Source: DATIJJ01 sp039936115 (GTDB taxonomy: Bacteria; Pseudomonadota; Gammaproteobacteria; DSM-16500). From it: DNA of 32,271 nt. The notes beneath the pieces were generated by a model. The model did no database searches, was not told where the DNA came from, and worked only from the letters and a program-made list of their open reading frames with translations. Of the stretch, positions 15,871 to 23,893 are shown piece by piece (position 1 is the stretch's first letter; every line of letters begins with the position of its first letter). A program made the position numbers and the translations under genes. The stretch is taken from the NCBI GenBank assembly GCA_039936115.1, contig JBDTIZ010000253.1, positions 1-32,271 of the forward strand, given 5' to 3'.

Positions 15871-16929
15871 ATGACGACGATTGATTTGGAGGCTCATTTT
15901 TATACGCAAGCAGCTTTTGATTATTTAGCTAAACAAAATAGTTATCCTAAACTTGAAAAAACAAATGCACCGGATTCCTATAATCTCTATTTCACCGATG
16001 CAGTCATTCTTTTTCAAAATACGGCATTCATCGACAAGTTATGCAACTTAGGTGCAGAGCGTATTAAGGAGATGGATGCAGCTGGACTAGATACACAAGT
16101 TTTAAGTTTTTCATCCCCTGGTATTGATGAACTAGATACAGATCATGCTTTTTCAAAATCATATGCAGTCGAGTTAAATAATATAATCCATGAAACTATC
16201 AAAAAGTATCCGCGTCGATTTCTTGGTTTTGCAACTATTTCTCCCTATGATGTAACAGCGAGTGTTAAAGAGCTTGAGCGTAGCATTAGTAAATTAGGAT
16301 TTGTAGGTTGGCTTGCTCATTCAAATTTTGGTGTAGATAAATATCTGGATGACAGTAAATATTGGCCATTACTCGAGGCAGCAGAGTCACTTAATATTCC
16401 CATTTATCTCCATCCTACCGCTCCACTAACAACAGAATTTGGTAAGTATGGATTTTCACTCGCCGGCCCCCCATTAGGTTTTCAATGTGATGCCGCACTC
16501 TGTGTACTAAGAATGATTTATGCTGGGGTGTTTGATCGTTTTCCAAAGTTAAAAATTATCTTAGGACATATGGGAGAAATGTTGCCGTTTCTCATGCCGG
16601 AGAGAATCGACTGGGCTTATGCAAATCCGCAAATCTCAAGTTTGCCAGGTTTTATAAAATTACGACCGCAAATTCAACGTTCTCCTAATACAGTATTAGA
16701 AGAAAATTTCTACGTTACAACCAGTGGCCGTTTTTCTAAGCATTTGTTGGAATACACATTGAAAGTGATGGGTGAAGATCGTGTATTATTAGCAACGGAC
16801 TATCCTTATGAAAATTTACAGCAGTCGATGAACTTTATTCGGGAGTGTGGTTTGACAGATAAGCTTTATCAGAAAATCTGTTTTGGCAATGCAGAAAGTT
16901 TAGGAATCAAAGTGAGAGCGGAGACTTGA
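15871..16929 (+). CDS. Amidohydrolase-2 (ACMSD / gamma-resorcylate decarboxylase-like) protein
   Basis: A 352-residue TIM-barrel metalloenzyme. Metal-ligand motifs match the nonoxidative decarboxylase branch of the amidohydrolase superfamily: Glu7-Ala-His9 near the N-terminus, His181 (IYLHPTAP), His233 (ILGHMGE) and Asp310 (LLATDYPYE), with DRFPKLKIILGHMGE as the family signature. Relatives decarboxylate aromatic acids such as gamma-resorcylate, 5-carboxyvanillate or aminocarboxymuconate semialdehyde, or act as hydrolases; the substrate here is unknown. The ATG at 15871 (MTTIDLEAHF) is preferred by family alignment, though no good ribosome site is seen; an in-frame ATG at 15841 overlaps the upstream gene. 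Confidence 0.83.
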   Translation: MTTIDLEAHFYTQAAFDYLAKQNSYPKLEKTNAPDSYNLYFTDAVILFQNTAFIDKLCNLGAERIKEMDAAGLDTQVLSFSSPGIDELDTDHAFSKSYAVELNNIIHETIKKYPRRFLGFATISPYDVTASVKELERSISKLGFVGWLAHSNFGVDKYLDDSKYWPLLEAAESLNIPIYLHPTAPLTTEFGKYGFSLAGPPLGFQCDAALCVLRMIYAGVFDRFPKLKIILGHMGEMLPFLMPERIDWAYANPQISSLPGFIKLRPQIQRSPNTVLEENFYVTTSGRFSKHLLEYTLKVMGEDRVLLATDYPYENLQQSMNFIRECGLTDKLYQKICFGNAESLGIKVRAET

Positions 16930-16950
16930 CAGCGGCTTCTTAATGTCTGG

Positions 16951-17236
16951 TTATTTTCCAAAATCGATCGAAGCATGATCAGAGCTGCTAGCACTAGCGT
17001 CTCCTGTTATAGTAGTTTCTGCAACCATTCGATGAGAACCAGGATAGGTGTATTGAACATTTAAAAACATGTCGCCTGAATCTCTAGCGATGACCTGTCT
17101 CAACAAAACCACCGCTCAAACCATGACTAATAGAAGTTTTTTGATCCAGCACAACGGCATTTTTTAATTCTAAAGCATTCGTTACTGTTGCAGATAAAGA
17201 GGCAATAACTAATACAGCTACTAAGTATTTTTTCAT
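16951..17236 (-). pseudogene. Small secreted protein gene with a frameshift
   Basis: AGGAAG precedes an ATG at 17236 and a clear signal peptide (MKKYLVAVLVIASLSATVTNA). The frame runs 50 codons through NAVVLDQKTSISHGLSGG to a TAG at 17084-17086. A second frame begins at about the same place with VIARDSGDMFLNVQYTYPGS and continues to a TAA at 16951 after ASIDFGK. Together they give a coherent exported protein of about 95 residues with no Cys in the mature part. A one-base indel near 17090-17100 explains the break; it could be a real mutation or a sequencing error. Confidence 0.6.
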
Positions 17237-17780
17237 TTTCAACTTCCTAAAGAAATAAATTAATAAAATTTCAGCATCAAATTAGATAAGCAACTGATGC
17301 GATATATTACAGTATGACTAGCGCAGGAGGTCAAATGGAGTGAATGATTGATTTTTAAAGGGTTATAAAGTAAAGCTAGGTGCTTGATACCCAGCATTCT
17401 AAATTTATTTTTTTAAGATGCAAGTTATATTTTTTTGCTATGCTGTGAGCATAAAAAAAGATATGTTCACACAAAAAAATTCAGACTCGTCTCACCACTG
17501 CAAAAACATAGGACATGGGGTACAAGCCAGCAAAATTGACATATCTACATGAATCACATTATTCAAAAATATCCGTAACCCCCAAGAATCATAACGCTAT
17601 TCATTTCTTTTCCACAGTAATTTTGAATGTACCTTTGTATTCATATATTTTTCCAAAAAGAAAATGATTTAAGTCCGCCTTTATTTGTTCATTACTATTT
17701 TTGCTTATCAGCGTAAATGCATATGTCATGTTATGTGAATAAGTTATTAGAAATGATGCATCGATGCTGCTTACTAATTT
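17237..17780. other. Long spacer with a possible small leftward ORF
   Basis: No known gene. A leftward frame at 17601-17729 encodes 42 codons (MTYAFTLISKNSNEQ... ending KITVEKK) with protein-like composition. It stays open upstream into the HipB operators without another Met, so it may be the tail of an older gene truncated where the hip module begins. The rest is AT-rich with several A/T runs and no strong hairpin. Confidence 0.3.
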
Positions 17781-17854
17781 TACCCGATATAACGGGTAGA
17801 CTTGAACTTACCCGCTGTAACGGGTATACTGGTATTTACCCGCTATAGAGGGTA
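17781..17854 (+). promoter_or_regulatory. hipBA module 1 promoter with three phased operators
   Basis: Three inverted repeats of the form TACCC-N8-GGGTA lie at 17781-17798, 17809-17826 and 17837-17854, exactly 28 bp apart. The first two are complete (TACCCG-N6-CGGGTA) and the third has one changed base. The layout resembles the multiple TATCC-N8-GGATA operators of E. coli hipBA. TTGAAC (17802-17807), 17 bp and TATACT (17825-17830) form a near-consensus promoter whose spacer is filled by the middle operator; the third covers the expected transcription start. HipB binding would block polymerase directly. Confidence 0.82.
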
Positions 17855-17884
17855 AACATTAGATATTTAGTAATAGGAGCTAAT

Positions 17885-18139
17885 ATGGCATTTATTCGCT
17901 CACCCAAAGAACTGGCTTTGGCTGTAATTAACCAACGCAAAAAACTTAAGTTAAGCCAAGCGGATATTGGAAACCTCGTAGGTCTAAAACAACAAACCAT
18001 TTCTTCATTTGAAATTAAACCAGAAAGCACGAAACTAGATACTCTATTTCACATACTCTCAGCCGTTGATCTAGATATAAAAGTTTTAGCAAAAGACAGC
18101 ACTAATTTAACTGAAACCCAGTGGAAGGAAGAATGGTAA
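17885..18139 (+). CDS. hipB: HipB-type antitoxin/repressor, module 1
   Basis: An 84-residue XRE-family protein of the same size as E. coli HipB. The helix-turn-helix is LSQADIGNLVGLKQQTISSFE (about 24-43), followed by a beta-strand segment (DLDIKVLA) typical of HipB dimers. AGGAG precedes the ATG. It neutralises HipA and represses the operon through the three upstream operators. The C-terminus ends in Trp (WKEEW), as HipB-type tails often do. The hipA start lies two bases past its stop. Confidence 0.9.
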   Translation: MAFIRSPKELALAVINQRKKLKLSQADIGNLVGLKQQTISSFEIKPESTKLDTLFHILSAVDLDIKVLAKDSTNLTETQWKEEW

Positions 18140-18141
18140 TA

Positions 18142-19467
18142 ATGAAATCTCGTAACCGTATTCTGAACATCTTAATGAACGGATTCTTCATAGGTAAATT
18201 AGAAAAGACCAACACTGGCGGTCTTACATTTATTTACGACCAAAAATGGTTAAGCACGCCGGGTGCGCGTCCTATTTCATTATCCCTACCTTTAGTGCCA
18301 CAGCAATTTTCAGGCGATGTTGTTTACAATTTCTTTGATAATTTACTTCCAGATAACCCGCAAATTAGATCACGAATTCAAACTCGTTTTCACATTCGAA
18401 CGGATCAACCGTTTGATTTACTAGCAAGCATAGGAAAAGATTGTGTTGGAGCCATACAAATACTAGACCATGAGACAACCAATTATTCAAATCAAATTAT
18501 TTTTCATCCACTAAAAGAAAAAGAAATAGCATCCATTTTACGTAACACTCAAATTTATCCGCTTGGCATGACAGACAATTCGGATGAATTCCGCATCTCT
18601 ATTGCTGGCGCACAAGAAAAAACCGCCCTGCTGTATTGGAATGGTGAATGGAATAGACCATTAGGCACTACGCCAACCACTCATATCTTTAAATTACCCA
18701 TAGGATATATCCAACATCAACAAATGGACTTAAGTGATAGCTGCGAAAATGAGTGGCTATGCTCACAAATAGCAGAAGCATTTGGATTGCCTGTTGCTAA
18801 ATGCGAAATTCAGCATTTTGAAGATGTGAAAGCACTTGTTGTAGAAAGATTTGATCGCAAACTAGCGAGCGATGGTAGCTGGCTAATGCGCTTACCCCAG
18901 GAAGATACATGCCAAGCATTAGGCATTTCACCTAATTTAAAATACCAAACAGATGGTGGACCAAGCATCGAAAACATTATGCGGCTATTATTGGGTTCTG
19001 CGCAACCGGCAAAGGATCGTGATATATTATTTAGCTCTCAAGTTTTATTTTGGTTATTAGCAGCAATTGACGGTCACGCAAAAAATTTCAGCTTACATAT
19101 TGAGGCAGAAGGAAAATACCGTTTAACACCGCTCTATGACATCATGTCTGCACATCCATTAATTGCAAATAAACAATTACAAGCAAAAAAAATCAAAATG
19201 GCAATGGCGCTAAAAGGAAAAAATAACCATTATCATTGGCACGATTTGCAGCGAAGACATTTTTTAAGTATGGCAAAAGCTGCCAACTATTCCATTCAAA
19301 AAGCAGAAGAAATTCTTAACTTCATGCTCGATAGAGTGGATTCAGTAATAGAGCAAGTCACAAGTAAGCTACCGAAGAAATTTCCACGTAAAATATATGA
19401 ACCGATATTCGAGGGAATGCGGCTTGCGAAAGATAAATTGAATTCGAGCACATCCGACTGCTCCTGA
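18142..19467 (+). CDS. hipA: HipA serine/threonine kinase toxin, module 1 (E. coli type)
   Basis: A 441-residue kinase close in length and sequence to E. coli HipA (440 aa). Shared segments include VVYNFFDNLLPD, FRISIAGAQEKTALL, TPTTHIFKLPIG, RLPQEDTCQALG and DGGPSIENIM. Ser153 matches the autophosphorylated Ser150, Asp310 (IDGHAKNFS) the catalytic Asp309, and Asp333 (LYDIMS) the metal-binding Asp332. HipA phosphorylates glutamyl-tRNA synthetase and halts translation, giving persistence. The start at 18142 is chosen for its distance from AAGGAAG (18125-18131); ATG 18133 and GTG 18121 are upstream alternatives overlapping hipB. All catalytic residues are intact. Confidence 0.94.
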   Translation: MKSRNRILNILMNGFFIGKLEKTNTGGLTFIYDQKWLSTPGARPISLSLPLVPQQFSGDVVYNFFDNLLPDNPQIRSRIQTRFHIRTDQPFDLLASIGKDCVGAIQILDHETTNYSNQIIFHPLKEKEIASILRNTQIYPLGMTDNSDEFRISIAGAQEKTALLYWNGEWNRPLGTTPTTHIFKLPIGYIQHQQMDLSDSCENEWLCSQIAEAFGLPVAKCEIQHFEDVKALVVERFDRKLASDGSWLMRLPQEDTCQALGISPNLKYQTDGGPSIENIMRLLLGSAQPAKDRDILFSSQVLFWLLAAIDGHAKNFSLHIEAEGKYRLTPLYDIMSAHPLIANKQLQAKKIKMAMALKGKNNHYHWHDLQRRHFLSMAKAANYSIQKAEEILNFMLDRVDSVIEQVTSKLPKKFPRKIYEPIFEGMRLAKDKLNSSTSDCS

Positions 19468-19485
19468 ATAGACGACCTATAACAT

Positions 19486-19594
19486 CCCGATCGGTATGCT
19501 TAATTAAACTTTCCCTCCTAAAACCACAAAATCAACCCGATCGGGTTGATTAACCTGAGAAATGCATTATACTAATCTAGACACCCCGATCAGG
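19486..19594 (+). promoter_or_regulatory. hipBA module 2 promoter and operators
   Basis: A perfect 22-bp palindrome centred on CCCGATCGGG lies at 19530-19551. Partial copies of the core lie about 50 bp on either side: CCCGATCGG at 19486-19494 and CCCGATCAGG at 19585-19594. TTGATT (19546-19551), 16 bp and TATACT (19568-19573) form a promoter whose -35 overlaps the palindrome. The operator sequence differs wholly from that of module 1, so the two modules should be regulated independently. Confidence 0.75.
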
Positions 19595-19602
19595 ACGTTT
19601 TT

Positions 19603-19827
19603 ATGAAAATCACTAACACAATAGAATTTGGCAAACTCATCCGCGATGTGAGAAAAAATACCAATCTTACACAAGCGGCCTTAGCTGCAGCATCAGGAAT
19701 TGGAGAGAGATTTATTCGGGAGCTAGAAAAAGGCAAGCCAAGCTGTCAATTTGAAAAAGCATTAATAGTCGCACAAATGCTTGGGATTAAATTAGAAGCA
19801 AAATTACCTATGACTTCAGATGAGTAA
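19603..19827 (+). CDS. HipB-like XRE antitoxin, module 2
   Basis: A 74-residue XRE protein of the Y4mF/HipB-like type. The helix-turn-helix reads NLTQAALAAASGIGERFIRE (about 22-41), followed by LEKGKPSCQFEKAL. It is shorter than HipB of module 1 and clearly divergent from it. It sits just downstream of a palindromic operator, five bases before a second hipA, and is its expected antitoxin and repressor. Confidence 0.87.
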   Translation: MKITNTIEFGKLIRDVRKNTNLTQAALAAASGIGERFIRELEKGKPSCQFEKALIVAQMLGIKLEAKLPMTSDE

Positions 19828-19832
19828 TCAGC

Positions 19833-21083
19833 ATGAAAAAACAACAACTCTCAATTAGATTAAATGGAAAACATGTAGGAATACTTGAACAGACGCAATC
19901 TGAATCAATGAGATTCACTTATGACGCCTCGGCTACTCAAGCCATTTCAATAGGGATGCCCATCCGAGAAGAACCTTATGGTGAGCATCCATCCGAAGCA
20001 TATTTTGGAGGGCTTCTACCTGAAAGTGAGCTTGTCAGAAAAGTCATAGGACTGAAATATCGTGTAAGTCACAATAATAATTTTTCGCTACTAAAAGTGA
20101 TAGGCTATGATTGTGCGGGTGCCATCTCATGCAATGGAATGGATGAGCCAATCATTCCACACTCTTCTTTTCCTTTAACAACAAGGATTGTCACAGAAGA
20201 TGAGCTGTACACACATATAAAAGAGCTGCCTAAAACACCATTATTTCTGGGTGTTGATGGATTACGATTATCACTTGCAGGCGTACAAGATAAAGCAGCA
20301 GTCTGTCTTATTGACGATCAAATTGCACTTGCAGAAAATGGATGTCCTACCACTCACATATTGAAACCCACTTCCTCCCATTTTAAAGGATTGGCAGAAA
20401 ATGAATATTTCTGCCTGAGAATTGCAAAACAAATTGGACTTGCTGTTCCCAATATTCAGTTGCGTCAGCTTAAAGATATTAATTTTTTATTAATTGAACG
20501 TTACGACAGACGAATTAAAAACGGACATGTTGAACGAATTCATCAAGAAGATTTTTGCCAAGCATTAGGAATAGTATCATCTAAAAAATATCAAAATGAA
20601 GGTGGCCCTAGTTTTAAAAATTGTTTTGATACCTTAAGAAATACAACACAGCCTGCCGTTGATAGAAATCAACTAGCCTCTGCATTGGTATTTAATTATT
20701 TAGTATGTAACATGGATTCACATGGAAAGAATTTTTCATTGCTACATCACTCACAATCAAATCTTAGACTAGCGCCGCTATATGATATTGTTTGTACTCG
20801 CGCATATCCAGAATTATCATCTAAAATGGCGATGCGAATTGGTACAAAATATGATTCTGATAATGTATTTCCGCGACACTGGGAACAGCTTTGCAAAGAC
20901 ATTAGCTATAGATACCTCGCAATGAAAGATATGATTAAAGAACAATCTGAATTCATTTTAGAAGCTGCGGAAAAAGAAAGAGATGTATTAGCTGCGTCAG
21001 GATGGAATGTTTTAAGTATCGACCAGGTCATTGGAGTGATTGAAAAAAACATTAATCGGACTTTAGACAAATTTAAAGTGTAA
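19833..21083 (+). CDS. HipA-family kinase toxin, module 2
   Basis: A 416-residue HipA-family protein in one piece, with N-terminal subdomain (SIRLNGKHVGILEQ), FGGLLPESE and the kinase core. Ser147 in RLSLAGVQDK is the P-loop serine, Asp295 in MDSHGKNFSLL the catalytic Asp, and Asp318 in PLYDIV the metal ligand. Other shared blocks are CPTTHILKP, IERYDRR, RIHQEDFCQALG and GGPSFKNC. It is much less like E. coli HipA than the module 1 protein, so its substrate may differ; other HipA homologues phosphorylate different aminoacyl-tRNA synthetases or other targets. No inactivating change is visible. Confidence 0.92.
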   Translation: MKKQQLSIRLNGKHVGILEQTQSESMRFTYDASATQAISIGMPIREEPYGEHPSEAYFGGLLPESELVRKVIGLKYRVSHNNNFSLLKVIGYDCAGAISCNGMDEPIIPHSSFPLTTRIVTEDELYTHIKELPKTPLFLGVDGLRLSLAGVQDKAAVCLIDDQIALAENGCPTTHILKPTSSHFKGLAENEYFCLRIAKQIGLAVPNIQLRQLKDINFLLIERYDRRIKNGHVERIHQEDFCQALGIVSSKKYQNEGGPSFKNCFDTLRNTTQPAVDRNQLASALVFNYLVCNMDSHGKNFSLLHHSQSNLRLAPLYDIVCTRAYPELSSKMAMRIGTKYDSDNVFPRHWEQLCKDISYRYLAMKDMIKEQSEFILEAAEKERDVLAASGWNVLSIDQVIGVIEKNINRTLDKFKV

Positions 21084-21086
21084 CTC

Positions 21087-21336
21087 TATAAAAATCTGGT
21101 AAGTACGCTGCTCATTATATTCTGCATCAGTTACTTAGATCTCACTCACGCAGTGGCGCAAAGCATTCAAAACAAACACATTCAATTTAAAATAACCATT
21201 TTTAAAAATAATAAATGCACTGGCAAAGAATATGGCGAAGTCATACGCATGTGTTGTTGCACCATCGCATGAAGGGAATGTGTATGAAAAATTAGTTGAT
21301 TACACGTATCCTGGAAATGAAAATTGCTCTAGATAA
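21087..21336 (+). pseudogene. Possible decayed small secreted protein; spacer to 21486 otherwise empty
   Basis: Directly after the hipA stop a frame without start codon reads KNLVSTLLIIFCISYL then THAVAQSIQNKHIQFKI, like a signal peptide and mature start, and continues to CTGKEYGEVIRMCCCTIA before a TGA at about 21271. An overlapping frame carries on HEGNVYEKLVDYTYPGNENC to a TAA at 21336. The simplest reading is a gene with a mutated start (TATAAAAAT where ATGAAAAAT is expected) and one frameshift. No ribosome site is visible. The remainder up to 21486 is AT-rich and presumably holds the ankyrin gene's promoter. Confidence 0.4.
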
Positions 21337-21486
21337 AGTTATATTTTTTTCCGGAAAAAATAATAATTTCTCATAGTCTCTCAACTTCAGATTTTACTAA
21401 CTCTCACTGCATCCTTCTGGAAAGAGAAGATTGTGTTCTTATTATACATTTAGATCAATTAATGTTAATATAAGCTCAACTTTAAA

Positions 21487-22812
21487 ATGAGAAATGAATT
21501 TATGGATCCTAGAGCCGAAATCGCAACACCAGAGGTTAACGTTGAAACACCACTCACAGCAGCGTGCCTCACGGGCAAGGTTGATCTTGTTCAATCGATA
21601 ATAAATGCTAAAGCTGATGTCAATGAGCCCAATAAACGGGGCGAACCTCCAATTTGCATGAGCTCCTCCAAAGATTATATTGAAATTGCACGCGAATTAC
21701 TGAAAGCAAAAGCCGATGTAAATCAAGCTAATCAATTCGGGGGACGACCAGCGATACTTGCAGCTTATCAGGGCAAAACCGATTTTTTACGATGGCTAGT
21801 GAAAGAAGCAAAAGCTGATGTAAATATGTCAGATACAGAGAAAGGCGCAAACGCACTCTTATTGGCGGCTCAAGAAAATCATACTGACAACGTAGAATTA
21901 TTACTAGAAGCAAAGGCGAATGTTAATCAGCCTAATAATACAAACGGCGCAACCCCACTCACTATCACTTGCCAGAAAGGGCATACTCGTATTGTTGAAT
22001 TGTTATTAAATGCAAAAGCCGATGCGAACCAAGCCAATGCTAAAAAGGGTGTTAGGCCAACCACTCTTGCTGCACGTAAAGGCCATGTCAGTATTTTACA
22101 ATTATTACTAGACGCGAAAGCCGATGTAGATGAACCCCAAGCAAAGGGCGACACTCCACTTCAAGCTGCTATATCGAAAGGTAAATATGAAACTGCCCAA
22201 GTGCTAGTAGCACATAGTGCCAATACACAAGCCTCTGGCAAAGAAGCAATGGCTTTGGCGCTCGGGCAAAAAGATCTTTCTCTCATTTACTCGTTAATTC
22301 AGAAGGACGTTCAAATTGACAATATTCAGGCCTTACAGGATTTTTTATCTACCGAAAAAGAACAAAGAGATTCGCGAATTCTTACGTGTTTAAAAAAGCT
22401 TTGCGAGCTAAAGAGCTTACAAGCTGTGCAACTTCTTGAAGGAAGTGAGGCTCGAGTAACCATGGAAAAGCTAATCAGGGATATTGATATTTATCGACGC
22501 AAACTAAGCTGCCTTCATTCTTCTGGTAGGACATTTCTTTTTTCTGCGATGAACGAAAAAACACCGTTTCCAAGGGCATTACAGGATATCGTACTCGAAT
22601 ATGTTGATGGATTTTTCTTGCGTAAGATCTCTCTAGGTTTTTTAGAGTCTTCTATAGTCAATAGCTTGTTGCGAATGACAAAAAATGCAATTGGACTAGA
22701 AAATATTGCGAAGCCAGGCTTTTTTAACAACACTATTAAAGAAATTGATGAAGCATTGGAACTTGGTAATAGTGAGGCAGAAAAATCAAATAGTGGGCCA
22801 AAACTCACTTAA
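21487..22812 (+). CDS. Ankyrin-repeat protein with F-box/PRANC-like C-terminal motif
   Basis: A 441-residue protein with about seven ankyrin repeats (roughly residues 18-255), each with the TPLxxA…G…ivelLL…AKADVN pattern; the AKADVN/AKANVN signature recurs five or more times. After a helical linker (about 260-345) the C-terminal part has FPRALQDIVLEYVDGFFL (about 361-378), which resembles the short F-box/PRANC motif (LPxEi…I..yL) at the C-terminus of some poxvirus and intracellular-bacterial ankyrin proteins. No signal peptide or membrane helix. Such proteins in Legionellales are often type IV effectors acting on host ubiquitination; this is inference. Two starts (21487, 21502) are possible, and neither has a good ribosome site. 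Confidence 0.85.
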   Translation: MRNEFMDPRAEIATPEVNVETPLTAACLTGKVDLVQSIINAKADVNEPNKRGEPPICMSSSKDYIEIARELLKAKADVNQANQFGGRPAILAAYQGKTDFLRWLVKEAKADVNMSDTEKGANALLLAAQENHTDNVELLLEAKANVNQPNNTNGATPLTITCQKGHTRIVELLLNAKADANQANAKKGVRPTTLAARKGHVSILQLLLDAKADVDEPQAKGDTPLQAAISKGKYETAQVLVAHSANTQASGKEAMALALGQKDLSLIYSLIQKDVQIDNIQALQDFLSTEKEQRDSRILTCLKKLCELKSLQAVQLLEGSEARVTMEKLIRDIDIYRRKLSCLHSSGRTFLFSAMNEKTPFPRALQDIVLEYVDGFFLRKISLGFLESSIVNSLLRMTKNAIGLENIAKPGFFNNTIKEIDEALELGNSEAEKSNSGPKLT

Positions 22813-22921
22813 CTTAGATACAGAAAAAGCCGGAAGAATCGCTTTCGGCAATTTCTGCCATCTCCCTAATCTTTCGCGTTGCACTTGCACAGATCAGGGA
22901 GTACTCACGGCAGGAAATTAA

Positions 22922-23176
22922 TTACTTTGAGTTTACGCTAACGCAAGCATGATATTCAGTGCTTCTATCATCGCCTAGAGAGCTCACAAAAACCGGCGCT
23001 GTAATTACCATCTTATCCATATTTGGAATTCTTGATAGGTTTCTATTGAGATCATCAATAGCCGAATAAGGAGTATGCGCTGCATTACCATTACATACGA
23101 CTTGCGCAGCAAAGCTGTTACAGGTTACTAGAGAAAGCATAAGTAGAGAAAAAAGTTTTAATATTTTCATTTTCAA
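22922..23176 (-). CDS. Small exported protein, unknown function
   Basis: An 84-residue protein with a signal peptide (MKMKILKLFSLLMLSLVTCNSFAA, cleavage before Gln) and a 60-residue mature domain with two cysteines (VVCNGNAA near the start and YHACVSVN at the end), which could form one disulfide. GAGG lies before the ATG. It lies 12 bases downstream of the exported protein gene at 23189 and was probably cotranscribed with it. I recognise no family. A G-U-containing hairpin without T-tract (22828-22848) lies between it and the convergent ankyrin gene. Confidence 0.7.
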   Translation of the reverse strand: MKMKILKLFSLLMLSLVTCNSFAAQVVCNGNAAHTPYSAIDDLNRNLSRIPNMDKMVITAPVFVSSLGDDRSTEYHACVSVNSK

Positions 23177-23188
23177 ATCCTCGTTAAA

Positions 23189-23590
23189 TTAATATAAATT
23201 AGTAGTGTATCGACAGCTAACAAATAAATCCGTGCTATCTAAATTCGTAATAATTAATTTGCCTGTCGTATCAGCTAACTGACTAAATCCATTATTAGAC
23301 GGATTTGGAGAATCCATATCTTCTCGCATCAAAGCCAAAATGTGATCTTGACCAATTTGCCCTTTGAATGAGAAATTTTTATAAGTCCACTCAATAGATC
23401 CAAGTTTACTGGCTAGTGAATCTTGATTGCACTCTAGAAAAAAATTTTTAGCTGGGATGTTGTAATTAACGCTTATAAATTTTCCTGGGGCAACTTGCTG
23501 ATGATCGATAAAATAGATAGATTCCGCTACGGCAACATGACTATAACTTAAAATCAATATTCCAAGATATTTAAAGAAATTCTTAAACAT
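23189..23590 (-). CDS. Exported protein of unknown function
   Basis: A 133-residue protein with a signal peptide (KYLGILILSYSHVAVA, cleavage after about residue 22) and a beta-rich mature domain with two Cys (FFLECNQ, FVSCRYT). AGAGG precedes the start. Alternating hydrophobic strands and absence of further helices suggest a small beta-sandwich, perhaps with one disulfide. First gene of a two-gene leftward unit with the gene at 22922. No family recognised. Confidence 0.7.
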   Translation of the reverse strand: MFKNFFKYLGILILSYSHVAVAESIYFIDHQQVAPGKFISVNYNIPAKNFFLECNQDSLASKLGSIEWTYKNFSFKGQIGQDHILALMREDMDSPNPSNNGFSQLADTTGKLIITNLDSTDLFVSCRYTTNLY

Positions 23591-23893
23591 TAAACTTACC
23601 TCTAGTGATAAAGTTATATACTATAAAGTGGCGAAAATAGTACCACTTATAGAATCTATAAGGCAAGTTCATCAATACCAAATTGTTATTATTGCGGCTT
23701 CCAAACCATTTAGATATTACAATCAGAATGTTACGAACAGTATAGATGGCAGACTTACCGCAAATTCTACTTTTATCTCATCCCATGCTGCATAAATCAT
23801 GACTTGATCACTTATACATATAATGCGTAAAGTAGGCGCTACTAAAAAGTAAGGTTCTGGTTAATAAACATTATTTACCTATAGGAGTGAGAC
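23591..23893. other. Divergent intergenic region, no gene
   Basis: A 303-base AT-rich spacer between the exported-protein operon and the CVIS-ending gene. All frames are interrupted. TATAAT at about 23819 is a plausible -10 for the rightward gene, but no well-spaced -35 is seen. GGAGTGAG just before the ATG at 23894 is a strong ribosome site. Confidence 0.5.
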
